Counted from the first letter of the stretch, positions 44,837-55,662 are shown. The stretch: 64,000 bases of DNA from Sphingomonas sp. So64.6b (GCF_014171475.1 NZ_CP048817.1:1302001-1366000); one strand, 5' to 3'. Notes: generated by a model not told the origin, from the sequence alone. Made by a program: numbers and translations.

Positions 44837-45336
44837 CACTTGCCGATAGCGACCCTTGGCGCGCCTGACAAAGGCTGAGGGGCCGGATCGTCCCAAACCA
44901 CCCGCCAGCGGCAGATCAGCGCGCAGATCGCCCCGGTAAAGGAGAAGGCAAAGCCGGCGATCATATCATTCCGGGTGCCGCCGATCATGGCGACGGGCAG
45001 TGCAGTGGAGAGTCCTCCGGCCAGCGCCCAGGCGACGGGCAGGCGCATCGCCGCATTATGCCGTCCAAACCATTGCATCAGGCGGGTGCCAAGCAAATTG
45101 GGGATGCCCGAGACCAAAGCACCGACCAACATCGTCAAGACGATGCCGACGACGATGGTGATGAAGACGCCAGCGCCGACATCCGGCAAATCCGGCACTA
45201 TGATCGCGGCATCCATGGTGGTCGACCAGGTACCGAGCAGAAGGCCGATCACGAAGATTGGGCCGGCCAATAGTGTCGCCGCGACTGGGCCTGAACCCGA
45301 AACTGAGCCGGAACCCGAATATGTGCTGCGGTACAT
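44836..45336 (-). CDS. Small membrane protein
   Basis: The 166-residue protein begins [16 protein letters not shown] and has four predicted membrane helices (about 17-37, 52-75, 95-115, 122-142). I do not recognise a specific family. The ATG at 45336 fits GGAG better than the upstream ATG at 45342. The stop overlaps trmFO's start as TGATG. It lies after a second small membrane protein gene, from which it is separated by a hairpin at 45357-45383. Confidence 0.65.
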   Translation of the reverse strand: MYRSTYSGSGSVSGSGPVAATLLAGPIFVIGLLLGTWSTTMDAAIIVPDLPDVGAGVFITIVVGIVLTMLVGALVSGIPNLLGTRLMQWFGRHNAAMRLPVAWALAGGLSTALPVAMIGGTRNDMIAGFAFSFTGAICALICRWRVVWDDPAPQPLSGAPRVAIGK

Positions 45337-45356
45337 CGTCATTCTCCAATTGCCGG

Positions 45357-45383
45357 GCCGGAAGCGGCATGGCCGCTTCCGGC
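45357..45383. terminator. Perfect 12-bp hairpin between two membrane-protein genes
   Basis: GCCGGAAGCGGC (45357-45368) pairs with GCCGCTTCCGGC (45372-45383) around a 3-base loop. It lies between the stop of the 45395 gene and the start of the next gene on the same strand, so it can act as an attenuator or partial terminator inside the transcription unit. There is no T tract. Confidence 0.6.
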
Positions 45384-45394
45384 GGCACAGCGGT

Positions 45395-45775
45395 TCAGCG
45401 GGCCATCGCCACGGAGCCGTCGCGTTCGTTGAGCCAGCCATTCACCTTGCGGCCGAACTGCGCGACCGCGCCCATATTGAAGAAATGCATCGCCCCGAGC
45501 ACGACGACCGCGAGACCGACCTTGCCGCTGAGGAACCGTATCGCGCCGGTCAGCGTGGTCGGTTCATTGCCGAGGCTGAGTGTCAGGGTGATGAAGCCGA
45601 TATTGACGAGATAGAACCCGACCACGAGCAGATGGTTGGTGGAGCGCGCCAGCACCTCATTCTGACCGAAGCACTGGATCAGGAATACCACGCCGTTCTT
45701 CGACAAGGTTCGTGCGACCCAGATGGTGATGGCGATCGTGATGACGAGGTAAAGGGCATAGACCGTTTCGACCAT
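45395..45775 (-). CDS. Small membrane protein under GbsR-like control
   Basis: The 126-residue protein has three to four predicted membrane helices (about 4-22, 46-66, 79-101). I do not recognise a family name. AAGGA seven bases upstream supports the ATG. A GbsR-like operator copy (45801-45818) lies 26 bases before the start codon, and the GbsR-like gene lies just upstream on the same strand, so it is a likely target. Confidence 0.7.
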   Translation of the reverse strand: MVETVYALYLVITIAITIWVARTLSKNGVVFLIQCFGQNEVLARSTNHLLVVGFYLVNIGFITLTLSLGNEPTTLTGAIRFLSGKVGLAVVVLGAMHFFNMGAVAQFGRKVNGWLNERDGSVAMAR

Positions 45776-45800
45776 GACTTATTCCTTTTTGTATCTTAAA

Positions 45801-45818
45801 TTTCTGTAATTTGAGAAA
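45801..45818. promoter_or_regulatory. Candidate GbsR-like operator, copy 2
   Basis: TTTCTGTAATTTGAGAAA is 16/18 identical to the dyad upstream of the GbsR-like gene (46415-46432). It sits in the promoter region of the membrane-protein gene that starts at 45775, consistent with direct repression. Confidence 0.6.
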
Positions 45819-45861
45819 GGAGTGGGCGTGGCTAGGGTGGGAGAGGGGGCATGATGTCTCC

Positions 45862-46404
45862 TCAGTCTTTCGACTTGCCGGGAATGAACCGCGCGACCTT
45901 GCCGCCGAGTTTCATCAGCGTGACCAGGGTCGGTTTGGGCAGGACGCGGACCTGATCGTACCAGGTGCCGAGCGTCGAGAGGAATTCGTGCATCCGGGTG
46001 ATGCGGTCGCGGACATGAGCGGGGGCGGTCCCATCGGCCTTTAGCCGTTCCGATAGTTGTCCCATCAGCGCGATCGTCGGGTCGATCTCTCGGCGCTTGC
46101 GTTCCGCGGCGATGCGCATGAGCATTTCCCACAGATCGGTTTCCGCGTTGAAATGGTCGCGGCGATCGCCCTCGACATGGACCCGGCGCACGATGCCGTA
46201 ACCCTGCAATTCCTTGAGCGCGGTCGACACGTTGGACCGTGCCAGCACCAATGTCTCGACAATCTCCTCGGCATGCATCGGGCGGTCGGACAGATAGAGC
46301 AGGGCATGGATCTGCGCGACCGAGCGGTTCACGCCCCAATGCGTGCCCATTTCCCCCCAATGAAGGATGAAGGCCTTGACGTCGGGATGGTCGTTTATCT
46401 GCAT
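45862..46404 (-). CDS. GbsR/MarR-family regulator
   Basis: The 180-residue protein has the winged helix of GbsR-type MarR relatives: VAQIHALLYLSDRPMHAEEIVETLVLARSNVSTALKEL (split over about 29-66), then a helical dimer arm. It probably binds the repeated dyad TTTCTGTTATTTCAGAAA that lies upstream of its own start and, as a close copy, upstream of the membrane-protein gene at 45395. Effector unknown; in other bacteria this group responds to choline or osmotic signals, so a stress input is plausible only as a guess. Confidence 0.8.
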   Translation of the reverse strand: MQINDHPDVKAFILHWGEMGTHWGVNRSVAQIHALLYLSDRPMHAEEIVETLVLARSNVSTALKELQGYGIVRRVHVEGDRRDHFNAETDLWEMLMRIAAERKRREIDPTIALMGQLSERLKADGTAPAHVRDRITRMHEFLSTLGTWYDQVRVLPKPTLVTLMKLGGKVARFIPGKSKD

Positions 46405-46413
46405 GCGTCTTTC

Positions 46414-46433
46414 ATTTCTGTTATTTCAGAAAT
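46414..46433. promoter_or_regulatory. Candidate GbsR-like operator, copy 1
   Basis: ATTTCTG (46414-46420) and CAGAAAT (46427-46433) form a dyad with a 6-base centre, upstream of the GbsR-like gene's ATG at 46404. An overlapping longer dyad (TTCTGT/ACAGAA, 46416-46439) shares the centre. It probably mediates autoregulation. Confidence 0.6.
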
Positions 46434-46516
46434 ACAGAATATGGCTCGCGCGGTCAAGGGGTGTTCAGAGAGTGCGCAATGTCATTGTTGCCATATTCAT
46501 TTCCGCCTGATAGCCG

Positions 46517-46550
46517 GCGCGTCATGTCGATGATGATCAACATGACGCGC
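46517..46550. promoter_or_regulatory. 11-bp dyad at the start of the asd leader
   Basis: GCGCGTCATGT (46517-46527) pairs perfectly with ACATGACGCGC (46540-46550) around 12 bases. It overlaps several possible leader-peptide start codons. In RNA it could hide or expose them; in DNA it could be an operator. Confidence 0.5.
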
Positions 46551-46598
46551 ATTACCAAAACGACCGTGAAAGCGGGCGTTCTCTGGTGCGCGTGGTGA
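46524..46598 (+). promoter_or_regulatory. Candidate leader peptide rich in aspartate-family residues
   Basis: A 24-codon open frame (ATG 46524, further in-frame ATGs at 46530, 46533 and 46542, TGA 46596-46598) precedes asd. It contains four Met, four Thr, two Ile, two Lys and one Asn, all made from aspartate through or beside the Asd reaction, and ends VLWCAW. A GC-rich hairpin follows. I infer a transcription attenuator responding to these amino acids. No strong ribosome-binding site is visible, which lowers confidence. Confidence 0.45.
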
Positions 46599-46619
46599 TC
46601 CCCACGACATAGCAACAGA

Positions 46620-46644
46620 GGCCCCGCCGGGAACGGACGGGGCC
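46620..46644 (+). terminator. GC-rich hairpin in the asd leader
   Basis: GGCCCCG (46620-46626) pairs with CGGGGCC (46638-46644) with a short loop. It lies 22 bases after the leader ORF stop and 46 bases before the asd ATG, as an attenuator hairpin would, but there is no U tract, so it might instead affect translation. Confidence 0.45.
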
Positions 46645-46690
46645 AGTCGATCCAGACAGCGCCGTCCTCCGCATCATGGAAGGAAGCGTT

Positions 46691-47803
46691 ATGCTGAACG
46701 AATTATCCAATCCCAATTCTCTCCGACGCCAGGACGATTCCGCCGATGCGCCGGTGATCGCCCCGATGATCGCCCCGATGATCGCCCCGATGATCGCCCC
46801 GATGATCGCCATAGTCGGTGCGACCGGCGCGGTCGGTGTCGAGCTGATGCGATGTCTGGAGAAGAGGAATTTCCCGGCCGGCGCGCTGCGCCTGCTGGCG
46901 TCGGCGCGCTCGGCCGGAAGCACCTTGCCTTATGGCGCGGACCAGGTGCTGGTGGAGGAACTGCGCGACGATAGTTTCGCGGGCGTCGATGTCGCGTTGT
47001 TTTCGGCCGGCGCAACGATCTCGCGCCGCTATGCGCCGATCGCGGTCGCCGCCGGCGCGATGGTGGTCGACAATAGCTCGGCCTTTCGCATGCAGGCCGA
47101 TGTCCCGCTAGTGGTGCCCGAAGTGAACGGCGCGACGCTGGCCGGACATAATGGCATCGTCGCCAATCCCAATTGCGTCGCTGCGATCATGACCATGGCA
47201 CTAGCGCCGCTGCACCGCGCCGCAACGATCCGCCGCGTCTTTGCCGCCACTTATCAATCGGCATCGGGCGCCGGCGCGGCGGCGATGGAGGAATTGCGCC
47301 AGGCGACGGCGGCACATCTGGAGGATCGGCCGTTCGAGCCGAAGGTCCTGCCGCATCCCTATGCCTTCAACCTGTTCAGCCACAATGCCGATGTCGATGG
47401 CGAGAGCGGCTATAATGGCGAGGAATTGAAGGCGGCGGCAGAGACGCGGCGGATCCTCGACATGCCGTACCTGCCGATCGGAATCACCTGCGTCCGGGTG
47501 CCGGTGCTGCGCGCGCATTCGATCGCGCTCAGCGTCGAGTTCGAGCGGTCTGTCTCTCCGGATGAAGCACGCAACCTGCTTGCCGCCGCGCCAGGGGTGC
47601 AGGTGGTGGACGACCGCGCCGCCAATCATTTTCCGATGCCATCGGAGGCCAGCGGGATCGACGATGTGCTGGTCGGGCGGATCCGCACCGATCTCGGCGA
47701 CCCGTCCGGCCATACGCTCGCTTTGTTCGTGTCGGGCGACCAGTTGCTGAAGGGCGCCGCGCTGAACGCGGTGCAGATCCTGGAACACCTGCTCGGTCGC
47801 TGA
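46691..47803 (+). CDS. asd: Aspartate-semialdehyde dehydrogenase with repeat-bearing N-terminus
   Basis: The 370-residue enzyme makes aspartate semialdehyde, the branch point to lysine, diaminopimelate, threonine, methionine and isoleucine. The Rossmann motif IAIVGATGAVGVEL normally sits at the N-terminus but here follows an extra ~40 residues ending in tandem MIAP units. ANPNCVAAIMTMALAPL (Cys near 160) holds the nucleophile, although most homologues read PNCST. RVPVLRAHSIAL provides the active-site Arg and His. The start at 46691 follows AAGGAAG. The repeats offer several internal ATGs that could act as starts close to the Rossmann fold. The upstream leader suggests attenuation. Confidence 0.88.
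   Translation: MLNELSNPNSLRRQDDSADAPVIAPMIAPMIAPMIAPMIAIVGATGAVGVELMRCLEKRNFPAGALRLLASARSAGSTLPYGADQVLVEELRDDSFAGVDVALFSAGATISRRYAPIAVAAGAMVVDNSSAFRMQADVPLVVPEVNGATLAGHNGIVANPNCVAAIMTMALAPLHRAATIRRVFAATYQSASGAGAAAMEELRQATAAHLEDRPFEPKVLPHPYAFNLFSHNADVDGESGYNGEELKAAAETRRILDMPYLPIGITCVRVPVLRAHSIALSVEFERSVSPDEARNLLAAAPGVQVVDDRAANHFPMPSEASGIDDVLVGRIRTDLGDPSGHTLALFVSGDQLLKGAALNAVQILEHLLGR
46751..46810 (+). repeat. Five 12-bp tandem repeats at the asd 5' end
   Basis: Five adjacent copies of CCGATGATCGCC (first copy with one change) encode PMIA repeats immediately before the Rossmann strand. Each copy adds four codons and keeps the frame. Every perfect copy carries an in-frame ATG. Confidence 0.85.
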
Positions 47804-47908
47804 GCGCCGCTGCCGCATGGTGCGATCCACAGGGATTTCGCCATGCGGCTAAACCGATGCGCGGGTCATGCGTTATGACTTGCTGCGAGCTCAGCAAAGG
47901 AGAGCGAC

Positions 47909-48298
47909 ATGATCGACCATATCGGCCTCGCCGTGACCGACATTGCGCGGTCGCGTGCCTTTTACGAAGCAGCGCTTGCACCGCTTGGCATCCGCACCAT
48001 CGAGGTAATCGACCCGAGCCAGACCGAGAGCGGCGGGACGGCGGTGATGATGGGCATCGATGAAATCTTCTTCGTCATCGCCGACAATGAAGCGATCGGG
48101 GAGGGGACGCATGTCGCGTTCCGCGCCCCATCCCGTGATGACGTCGATGCCTTTCATGCCGCCGCCATGGCAGCCGGCGGGCGCGACAATGGGGCGCCGG
48201 GAATCCGGGAGAGATATCACCCCGATTATTATGCCGCATTCGTCCATGACCCTGACGGCATCAATGTCGAGGCGGTGTGCCATCTGGCAGAAGGCTGA
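47909..48298 (+). CDS. VOC (glyoxalase fold) protein, paralogue of 8214-8600
   Basis: The 129-residue protein has the VOC fold with IDHIGLAVTDIARSRAFYEA at the N-terminus and DPDGINVEAVCH near the C-terminus. It shares extended identity with the VOC protein at 8214-8600, including AGGRDNG.PGIR and the C-terminal motif, so they are paralogues. AAGGAGA supports the ATG. Substrate unknown; it stands alone downstream of asd. Confidence 0.82.
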   Translation: MIDHIGLAVTDIARSRAFYEAALAPLGIRTIEVIDPSQTESGGTAVMMGIDEIFFVIADNEAIGEGTHVAFRAPSRDDVDAFHAAAMAAGGRDNGAPGIRERYHPDYYAAFVHDPDGINVEAVCHLAEG

Positions 48299-48357
48299 CG
48301 GCCGGGGCTGAGAAGGCCGGGGCTGACACCGGCGTGCGATGCGATACAAGGTGGGCC

Positions 48358-48999
48358 ATGTCGAACCGCCTTCTTTTCATCGCTGCGCTGATTGCCGGGG
48401 CAAGCTATTATTTCGTCGATCATGTCCTGGCGCCCGGGACTGCGGCGATCGTCTGGAAGGGGGCCGGGGTCGGCTTGCTCGCTTTATGGGCGGCGATACA
48501 GGCGCGGGATGGTGCCGGATGGCTGATCACGGCGGTGCTTGCGCTCGGCGCGCTGGGTGACGTGCTGCTCGAAACGTCGGGACTAACGATCGGTGCGTTG
48601 GCATTTCTTGCCGGGCACCTCGTTGCAGTCGGTCTGTACCTCACTCATCGCCGCGCGGCCGGCACGTTGGATTGGGCTGTCGCGGCGCTGGTGCTGATCG
48701 CAACACCTATCGCGGCGTGGTTGTTGCCGTCGGATCGCGGCGCGGCGCCGGGCATTGCCCTTTATGCCACGGGTCTGGGCGCGATGGCGGCCAGTGCCTG
48801 GCTCAGCCGCTTTCCCCGTGGCCATGTCGCGCTGGGCGCCTTGTTGTTCGTCGTCTCCGACCTGCTGATTTTTGCCCGGATCGGACCGTTGTCCACGTCG
48901 CCTGTCCCCAATCTGCTTATCTGGCCGACCTATTTCGGCGGTCAGGCGCTGATCGCCTGGGGGGTGCTCGCGGCACTCGATCGAACGAGGCGGACATGA
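48358..48999 (+). CDS. YhhN-family lysoplasmalogenase-like membrane protein
   Basis: The 213-residue protein has about eight membrane helices and matches the YhhN family, related to mammalian TMEM86 lysoplasmalogenases that hydrolyse the vinyl-ether bond of lysoplasmalogens. The two conserved aspartates lie in ALGALGDVLLE (about 62-72) and LLFVVSDLLIFAR (about 161-173). The ATG at 48358 follows AAGG. The stop overlaps the DUF488 start as ATGA. Substrate in this organism is unproven. Confidence 0.85.
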   Translation: MSNRLLFIAALIAGASYYFVDHVLAPGTAAIVWKGAGVGLLALWAAIQARDGAGWLITAVLALGALGDVLLETSGLTIGALAFLAGHLVAVGLYLTHRRAAGTLDWAVAALVLIATPIAAWLLPSDRGAAPGIALYATGLGAMAASAWLSRFPRGHVALGALLFVVSDLLIFARIGPLSTSPVPNLLIWPTYFGGQALIAWGVLAALDRTRRT

Positions 49000-49427
49000 A
49001 GATTTTCACGATCGGTTACGAAGCTACGACGATGGCCGATTTTCTCGCGGCGCTGAGCGGGGCCGGGGTCGAGCGCGTGATCGATGTACGGGCCTTGCCC
49101 CTGTCGCGGCGCCCCGGTTTTTCGAAGAATATCCTCGCCGCATCGCTGGCCGAGGCGGGGATCGGTTATGTTCATCTGAAAGCACTGGGGACGCCCAAGC
49201 CGGGACGCGATGCCGCCAAGAAAGGCGATGTCGCGACCTTGCGTGCGGTTTATGCCGAACAGCTTGAACTCCCCGAGGCGCAAGTGCAGGCGGCGCAGAT
49301 GCTCGACCTTGCGGCGGAGAAACCGTCCGCGCTGCTCTGCTTCGAACGCGATCCCTGTCATTGCCATCGCACCTTGCTGTTAAAGGCGGTTGGCGAGGGT
49401 GCCGACGTGGTCGACCTTTATCCGTGA
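48996..49427 (+). CDS. DUF488 family protein
   Basis: The 143-residue protein matches DUF488: it starts KIFTIGYEATTMADFLAAL, continues with IDVRALPLSRRPGFSK, and ends with the cysteine-containing CFERDPCHCHRTLL (about 115-128). The family has no proven function; the CHR motif suggests a catalytic cysteine. Its start overlaps the YhhN stop, and its stop overlaps the AAA ATPase start as GTGA, so it is the middle of a three-gene chain. Confidence 0.88.
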   Translation: MKIFTIGYEATTMADFLAALSGAGVERVIDVRALPLSRRPGFSKNILAASLAEAGIGYVHLKALGTPKPGRDAAKKGDVATLRAVYAEQLELPEAQVQAAQMLDLAAEKPSALLCFERDPCHCHRTLLLKAVGEGADVVDLYP

Positions 49428-49789
49428 TCCATACGCTGGCCATTACCGGCTATCGCTCGCTGCGCGACGTCAAGCTGGCGCTGGGCGAGGTGACGGTCGT
49501 CACCGGCGCCAATGGCAGCGGCAAGTCGAGCCTGTATCGCGCGCTGCGGCTATTGTCGGACGTGGCGCAGGGCAGGGTGGTCGCTTCGCTGGCGGGCGAG
49601 GGCGGGTTGTCCTCGACGCTGTGGGCGGGACCGGAACGGTTCAGTCGCGAGATGAGGGAGGGCACGCAAGCGATCGAGGGAGTGGTGCGTTCCGGGCCGG
49701 TCAGCCTCAAACTTGGCTTTTCGGGGGACGATCTGGGCTATGCGATCCGCGCGCTTCGTGACCCGCATCTGCAGGCGTTTCGCCAATGA
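49424..49789 (+). pseudogene. Truncated AAA-family ATPase
   Basis: The 121-residue frame starts with GTG at 49424, overlapping the DUF488 stop. It carries ITGYRSLRDVKLALGEVTVVTGANGSGKSSL, split over about 7-37, a Walker A motif of the SMC-like/OLD-like ATPase group whose full proteins have about 370 residues. After about residue 105 the sequence loses similarity and stops. The Walker B and signature motifs are missing, so it is almost certainly a remnant. What lies downstream is an unrelated minus-strand gene. Confidence 0.7.
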
Positions 49790-49826
49790 CCCTTCCAATG
49801 TCGCACTTCAAAATTGACACCGCCGC

Positions 49827-50372
49827 TCACCAAAGCACCGAGAGCGGATAGAGCGCGATCAGCCAGATCAGGCACGCGATGACGATGCGCCTTTTGTTGA
49901 GGGCTATCGCGATCACGATGACGGGGAAGAAGGACCATGTCACCACAGCTGACCGTATATCAACGGGGGGCAGGCCGCCGAGTGCCATCGTCGTCGTCAG
50001 CAGAGCCATGTTGCACAGGAGTATACCGATCAACACCTTGCGGCTGTGCTTGTCGAAATGGCCGTCGAGATTGCTCCATTCTTCGGGGTCGTCCGGAAAG
50101 ATCAGCGACGTCGAAACATAATAGATGCCGGTTACGACGAAACCCCCGAACAGGACAGGCCAGTTGAGTGGAAGCAGGTCACGGAGCGACCAGCCGTACA
50201 TCCAGAACGTGACGACGTCGCATGAAACGAAGATGCCGAGCAGCGCCGTCGAATAGCCGATGCGGACCTTGTGGCTCGCCTTGATCGATCGGGACAGGCC
50301 GCCCAGCCCTTCGGCAAGCGCCAGTCCCAGCAACAGGCCGAACAGCGAGAAGATGAATTCAAACCCACTCAT
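49827..50372 (-). CDS. Hypothetical membrane protein
   Basis: The 181-residue protein has four or five predicted membrane helices (about 4-21, 38-59, 65-86, 118-140, 147-175). It begins MSGFEFIFSLFGLLLGLALA and has a charged loop with DPEEWSNLDGHFDKHSRK. I do not recognise a named family, though proteins of this size and topology are widespread in sphingomonads. The ATG at 50372 fits the AGGGG upstream. Confidence 0.65.
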   Translation of the reverse strand: MSGFEFIFSLFGLLLGLALAEGLGGLSRSIKASHKVRIGYSTALLGIFVSCDVVTFWMYGWSLRDLLPLNWPVLFGGFVVTGIYYVSTSLIFPDDPEEWSNLDGHFDKHSRKVLIGILLCNMALLTTTMALGGLPPVDIRSAVVTWSFFPVIVIAIALNKRRIVIACLIWLIALYPLSVLW

Positions 50373-50638
50373 GTGCCAACGCACCCCCTATGACACGCCG
50401 TCTTCGTCGTAGCGTCCCACCCCGCCGAACCGATAAAGCGGCGCGTCTTATCAGTCCAGCCGGCGGTTTGGACTTGTCGGGGAAGGGGCTGCTTTCGGGG
50501 CTGTCGTTGAGTATCGGTGACAGTGCGCTTTTTCGACGTCGTGACGTGATCGCGCGGCCAAACTCACATGCTGAATTGAATGGACTGTCTCCGACACTCT
50601 AGCGCGATTAAGATGACTGACGAGCAAAGGGGCATGAC

Positions 50639-51583
50639 ATGCGCAAGCGGGCAATATTGGCATTGGCAGCTTTGTGTATGCCGATCACTCTGGCGGCCTG
50701 TGATGAGACTCAGGGTGCCGCACAAACTGCCCAGGCACAGGGGCTGGCGGCAGCGCGTGCCGGGTTCAAAACGCACCTTACTCAGCAGACCCGCGATGGC
50801 ACGCCGGCGCCGCAGCCGCCCAAGGGCGTGCTCGACCTGATCCATTACAAATCACCGGCGGGGCAGCTTGCCGGCTATCTAACGCCGCGTCCGGCCGGCG
50901 GTGGCCGTCATCCGGCGATCATCTGGATTTCCGGCGGCGACAGTAATTCGATCGGGAATTTCTGGGACAAGGCGGATCCCGAAAACGACCAGACCGCTGC
51001 GGCGTTTCGCGATGCCGGGATCGTGACGATGTATCCCTCGCTGCGCGGCGGCAACGACAATCCGGGCTATCGCGAAGGGTTTTACGGCGAGGTCGACGAT
51101 ATTCTGGCCGCGGCCGACTATCTTGCGGCGCAGGATTATGTCGATCCGCAGCGCATCTATCTCGGCGGGCACAGCACGGGTGGCACGCTGGTTCTGCTGA
51201 CTGCGGAGATGAGCAAGCGGTTTCGCGGGATATTCGCCTTTGGCCCGGTCGCGGAGGCGAGCGATTATAGCGGTCAGTTCTTCTATGCCGACCTGAACGA
51301 CGCGACTGAGGTCAAGCTGCGCTCACCGATCCACTGGCTCGGGTCGGTGACAAGCCCGACATTCGTGTTCGAGGGCGCGGATCAGGGCAATGGCGACTCG
51401 CTTGACGCGCTGAGCGCCGACTCCAGCAATCCGCAGCTGCATTTCTACAAGGTTCCGGGGCGCACCCATTTCAGCATCCTGGCGCCGGTCACAGCGACGA
51501 TCGCGCGTAAGATCATCGGCGATGCTGCCGGAAAAGGGGCGGTGTCGTTCAGCCAGGCCGAGCTGAACATGGCACCGCGCTGA
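50639..51583 (+). CDS. Alpha/beta-hydrolase-fold lipoprotein
   Basis: The 314-residue protein has a lipoprotein signal (lipobox LAAC, Cys near 21) and an alpha/beta-hydrolase domain of the dipeptidyl-peptidase IV/prolyl-oligopeptidase-like type. GGHSTGGTLVLL (about 179-190) is the nucleophile elbow with Ser at its centre; GRTHFSIL near the end supplies the His, and FEGADQGNGD the Asp region. It is probably an envelope-anchored esterase or peptidase. AAGGGG lies near the ATG. Confidence 0.82.
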   Translation: MRKRAILALAALCMPITLAACDETQGAAQTAQAQGLAAARAGFKTHLTQQTRDGTPAPQPPKGVLDLIHYKSPAGQLAGYLTPRPAGGGRHPAIIWISGGDSNSIGNFWDKADPENDQTAAAFRDAGIVTMYPSLRGGNDNPGYREGFYGEVDDILAAADYLAAQDYVDPQRIYLGGHSTGGTLVLLTAEMSKRFRGIFAFGPVAEASDYSGQFFYADLNDATEVKLRSPIHWLGSVTSPTFVFEGADQGNGDSLDALSADSSNPQLHFYKVPGRTHFSILAPVTATIARKIIGDAAGKGAVSFSQAELNMAPR

Positions 51584-51948
51584 TTGCGTGGAGATTGAAC
51601 CATCACCGTCATTCCCGAGAAAGCGGGAATCCCGCTTCTTCTTCTTCTGAGTGCCGACCAGATGCGCTTTCGCTGGGATAGCAGTGAGAGTCGCGTCGAA
51701 GAGTTTCCGTATAAATATCTGATATACAGTGGTTTATACCAGAATCCCGCCGAAACGGTGACGGGAGATATCGGACATTACCGGTGTCCCATATCTCCCG
51801 TCGTCGGTGGGCTTCGCGCGGTCGCCGTCAGTGATTCAAGCATGACGCAAGGTCGGGCATTTCATCCCGTGCCAGGCTTGCACCGGCGCGCTCTTTCTCA
51901 GTGTCGGAAAACAGGGTGTCGCGTATTTATGCGCGCTAGGGCCGCCTT
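51584..51948. other. Intergenic region with hairpins and no gene
   Basis: This 365-base gap separates the hydrolase from DUF952. An element near 51608-51640 (ATTCCCGAGAAAGCGGGAAT) resembles dispersed sphingomonad palindromes. A strong hairpin lies at 51761-51801. A 96-codon open frame across it shows no family resemblance and is not called. Confidence 0.6.
51761..51801. terminator. Long imperfect hairpin
   Basis: ACGGGAGATAT (51761-51771) pairs with ATATCTCCCGT (51791-51801), and inside it GGACA pairs with TGTCC. With one-base bulges this makes a 16-bp stem. It may be a bidirectional terminator between the convergent hydrolase and DUF952 genes, or a dispersed palindrome. Confidence 0.5.
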
Positions 51949-52298
51949 TTAGCCCGCCACCGGAAGCTTGACCGTCCCGTCGTCGTTCCGTTCCAGTGGT
52001 CCATAAGCGAACACCGTTTCGAGCAATAACGGACCGTAGATGTGCGGGAACAATTGCCCGCCGCGCGACTCTTCCCATTTCAGCGACGCGCCGAACGAGC
52101 CGAGATCGACCGCCGCGACGTGCAGACCGGTCTGACCGGCGAAATGCTTGTCCACCGTCTCGGTCAGCTGTTCGCAGGTCGAGAGGTGGATATAGCCGTC
52201 GGCCAAGTCGACCGGCGCACCGGCGAATGTCCCGTCACGTTCCAGCGCCGCCATCTGTTCGGACGTCAGCACCTTATAAGCCGTGTCGGGCAATTCGC

Positions 52299-52302
<4 letters not shown>
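51949..52302 (-). CDS. DUF952 family protein
   Basis: The 117-residue protein matches DUF952: YKVLTSEQMAALERDGTF at the start, then DGYIHLSTCEQLTETVDKHF and LKWEESRGGQLFPHIYGPL (about 73-91). The family is related in fold to ADP-ribosyltransferase-like proteins, but its function is unknown. Its start overlaps the gyrA stop as ATGA, so it is co-translated with gyrA. Confidence 0.9.
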
Positions 52303-55100
<2,798 letters not shown>

Positions 55101-55167
55101 ATTTCGAAGCTTTCGGGTTGTGTGACGTTGTGGTTACGACACTAGCCGATCAACTTCGTGCTGACCA

Positions 55168-55197
55168 CCCCCGCACGCGCCCGAGCGCGCGCGGGGG
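55168..55197. terminator. G/C hairpin between the Ala/Thr-rich exported protein and gyrA
   Basis: CCCCCGC (55168-55174) pairs with GCGGGGG (55191-55197), extended inward by GC-alternating sequence. It lies 16 bases downstream of the minus-strand gene ending at 55214 and before the gyrA start, fitting a terminator, without a T tract. Confidence 0.45.
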
Positions 55198-55213
55198 ACG
55201 GTCGATCAGGCGC

Positions 55214-55564
55214 CTATCTGCAGGCCTTCTTGGTCGCGTTTCCAGCCTTTGAGCAGTTGTAGGTGATCTGCTTGCCGGTGGTCGTTTTGGTCGTGACCAT
55301 GCGGCCGGCCGGGGTCGAGGATGCAGCGACCCTGGTGGTGGTGCGGTGGGTCGCGACGGCGGCATGGGTCTTTACCGTCGGGGCGACCGTTGCTCGCGTC
55401 GTGACCGTGGTTTTGGCGCTGGTCTTGACCGCTTTGGCTTTTGCCGGCGCGACTTTGGCGGCGGTCGTCGTGCTTTGGGCCAGCGGCTTGGCGGTGGCGA
55501 TGCCGGCGGCACCGGCGAGCAGCGCGGAAGCGGCGAGCATCGAGGCGATGATGGTTTTCGACAT
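55214..55564 (-). CDS. Ala/Thr/Lys-rich exported protein
   Basis: The 116-residue product has a signal peptide (about 1-24, ending GIATA) and a low-complexity mature region rich in Ala, Thr, Val and Lys, ending TYNCSKAGNATKKACR with two cysteines that could pair. It resembles small basic periplasmic proteins found in sphingomonads, without a known function. AGGATAAAG supports the ATG at 55564. It is upstream of gyrA on the same strand but separated by a hairpin. Confidence 0.7.
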   Translation of the reverse strand: MSKTIIASMLAASALLAGAAGIATAKPLAQSTTTAAKVAPAKAKAVKTSAKTTVTTRATVAPTVKTHAAVATHRTTTRVAASSTPAGRMVTTKTTTGKQITYNCSKAGNATKKACR

Positions 55565-55662
55565 TGCTTTATCCTGTCCAAACGCGACGCCTTGGTGCGT
55601 CACTGATCAGGGTTTTGCGCCAGTCGTGTTATCGGCGATGTGACGCCAAGGTGAAATGATCG

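Noticed and set aside
43322..44878. 518-codon plus-strand frame
   Set aside because: Antisense of trmFO and the nested palindrome.
46405..46690. Lysine or SAM riboswitch upstream of asd
   Set aside because: I could not find the conserved core elements of either riboswitch; the leader peptide explains the region better.
51662..51952. 96-codon frame between the hydrolase and DUF952
   Set aside because: It covers hairpins, has no ribosome-binding site and no family resemblance.
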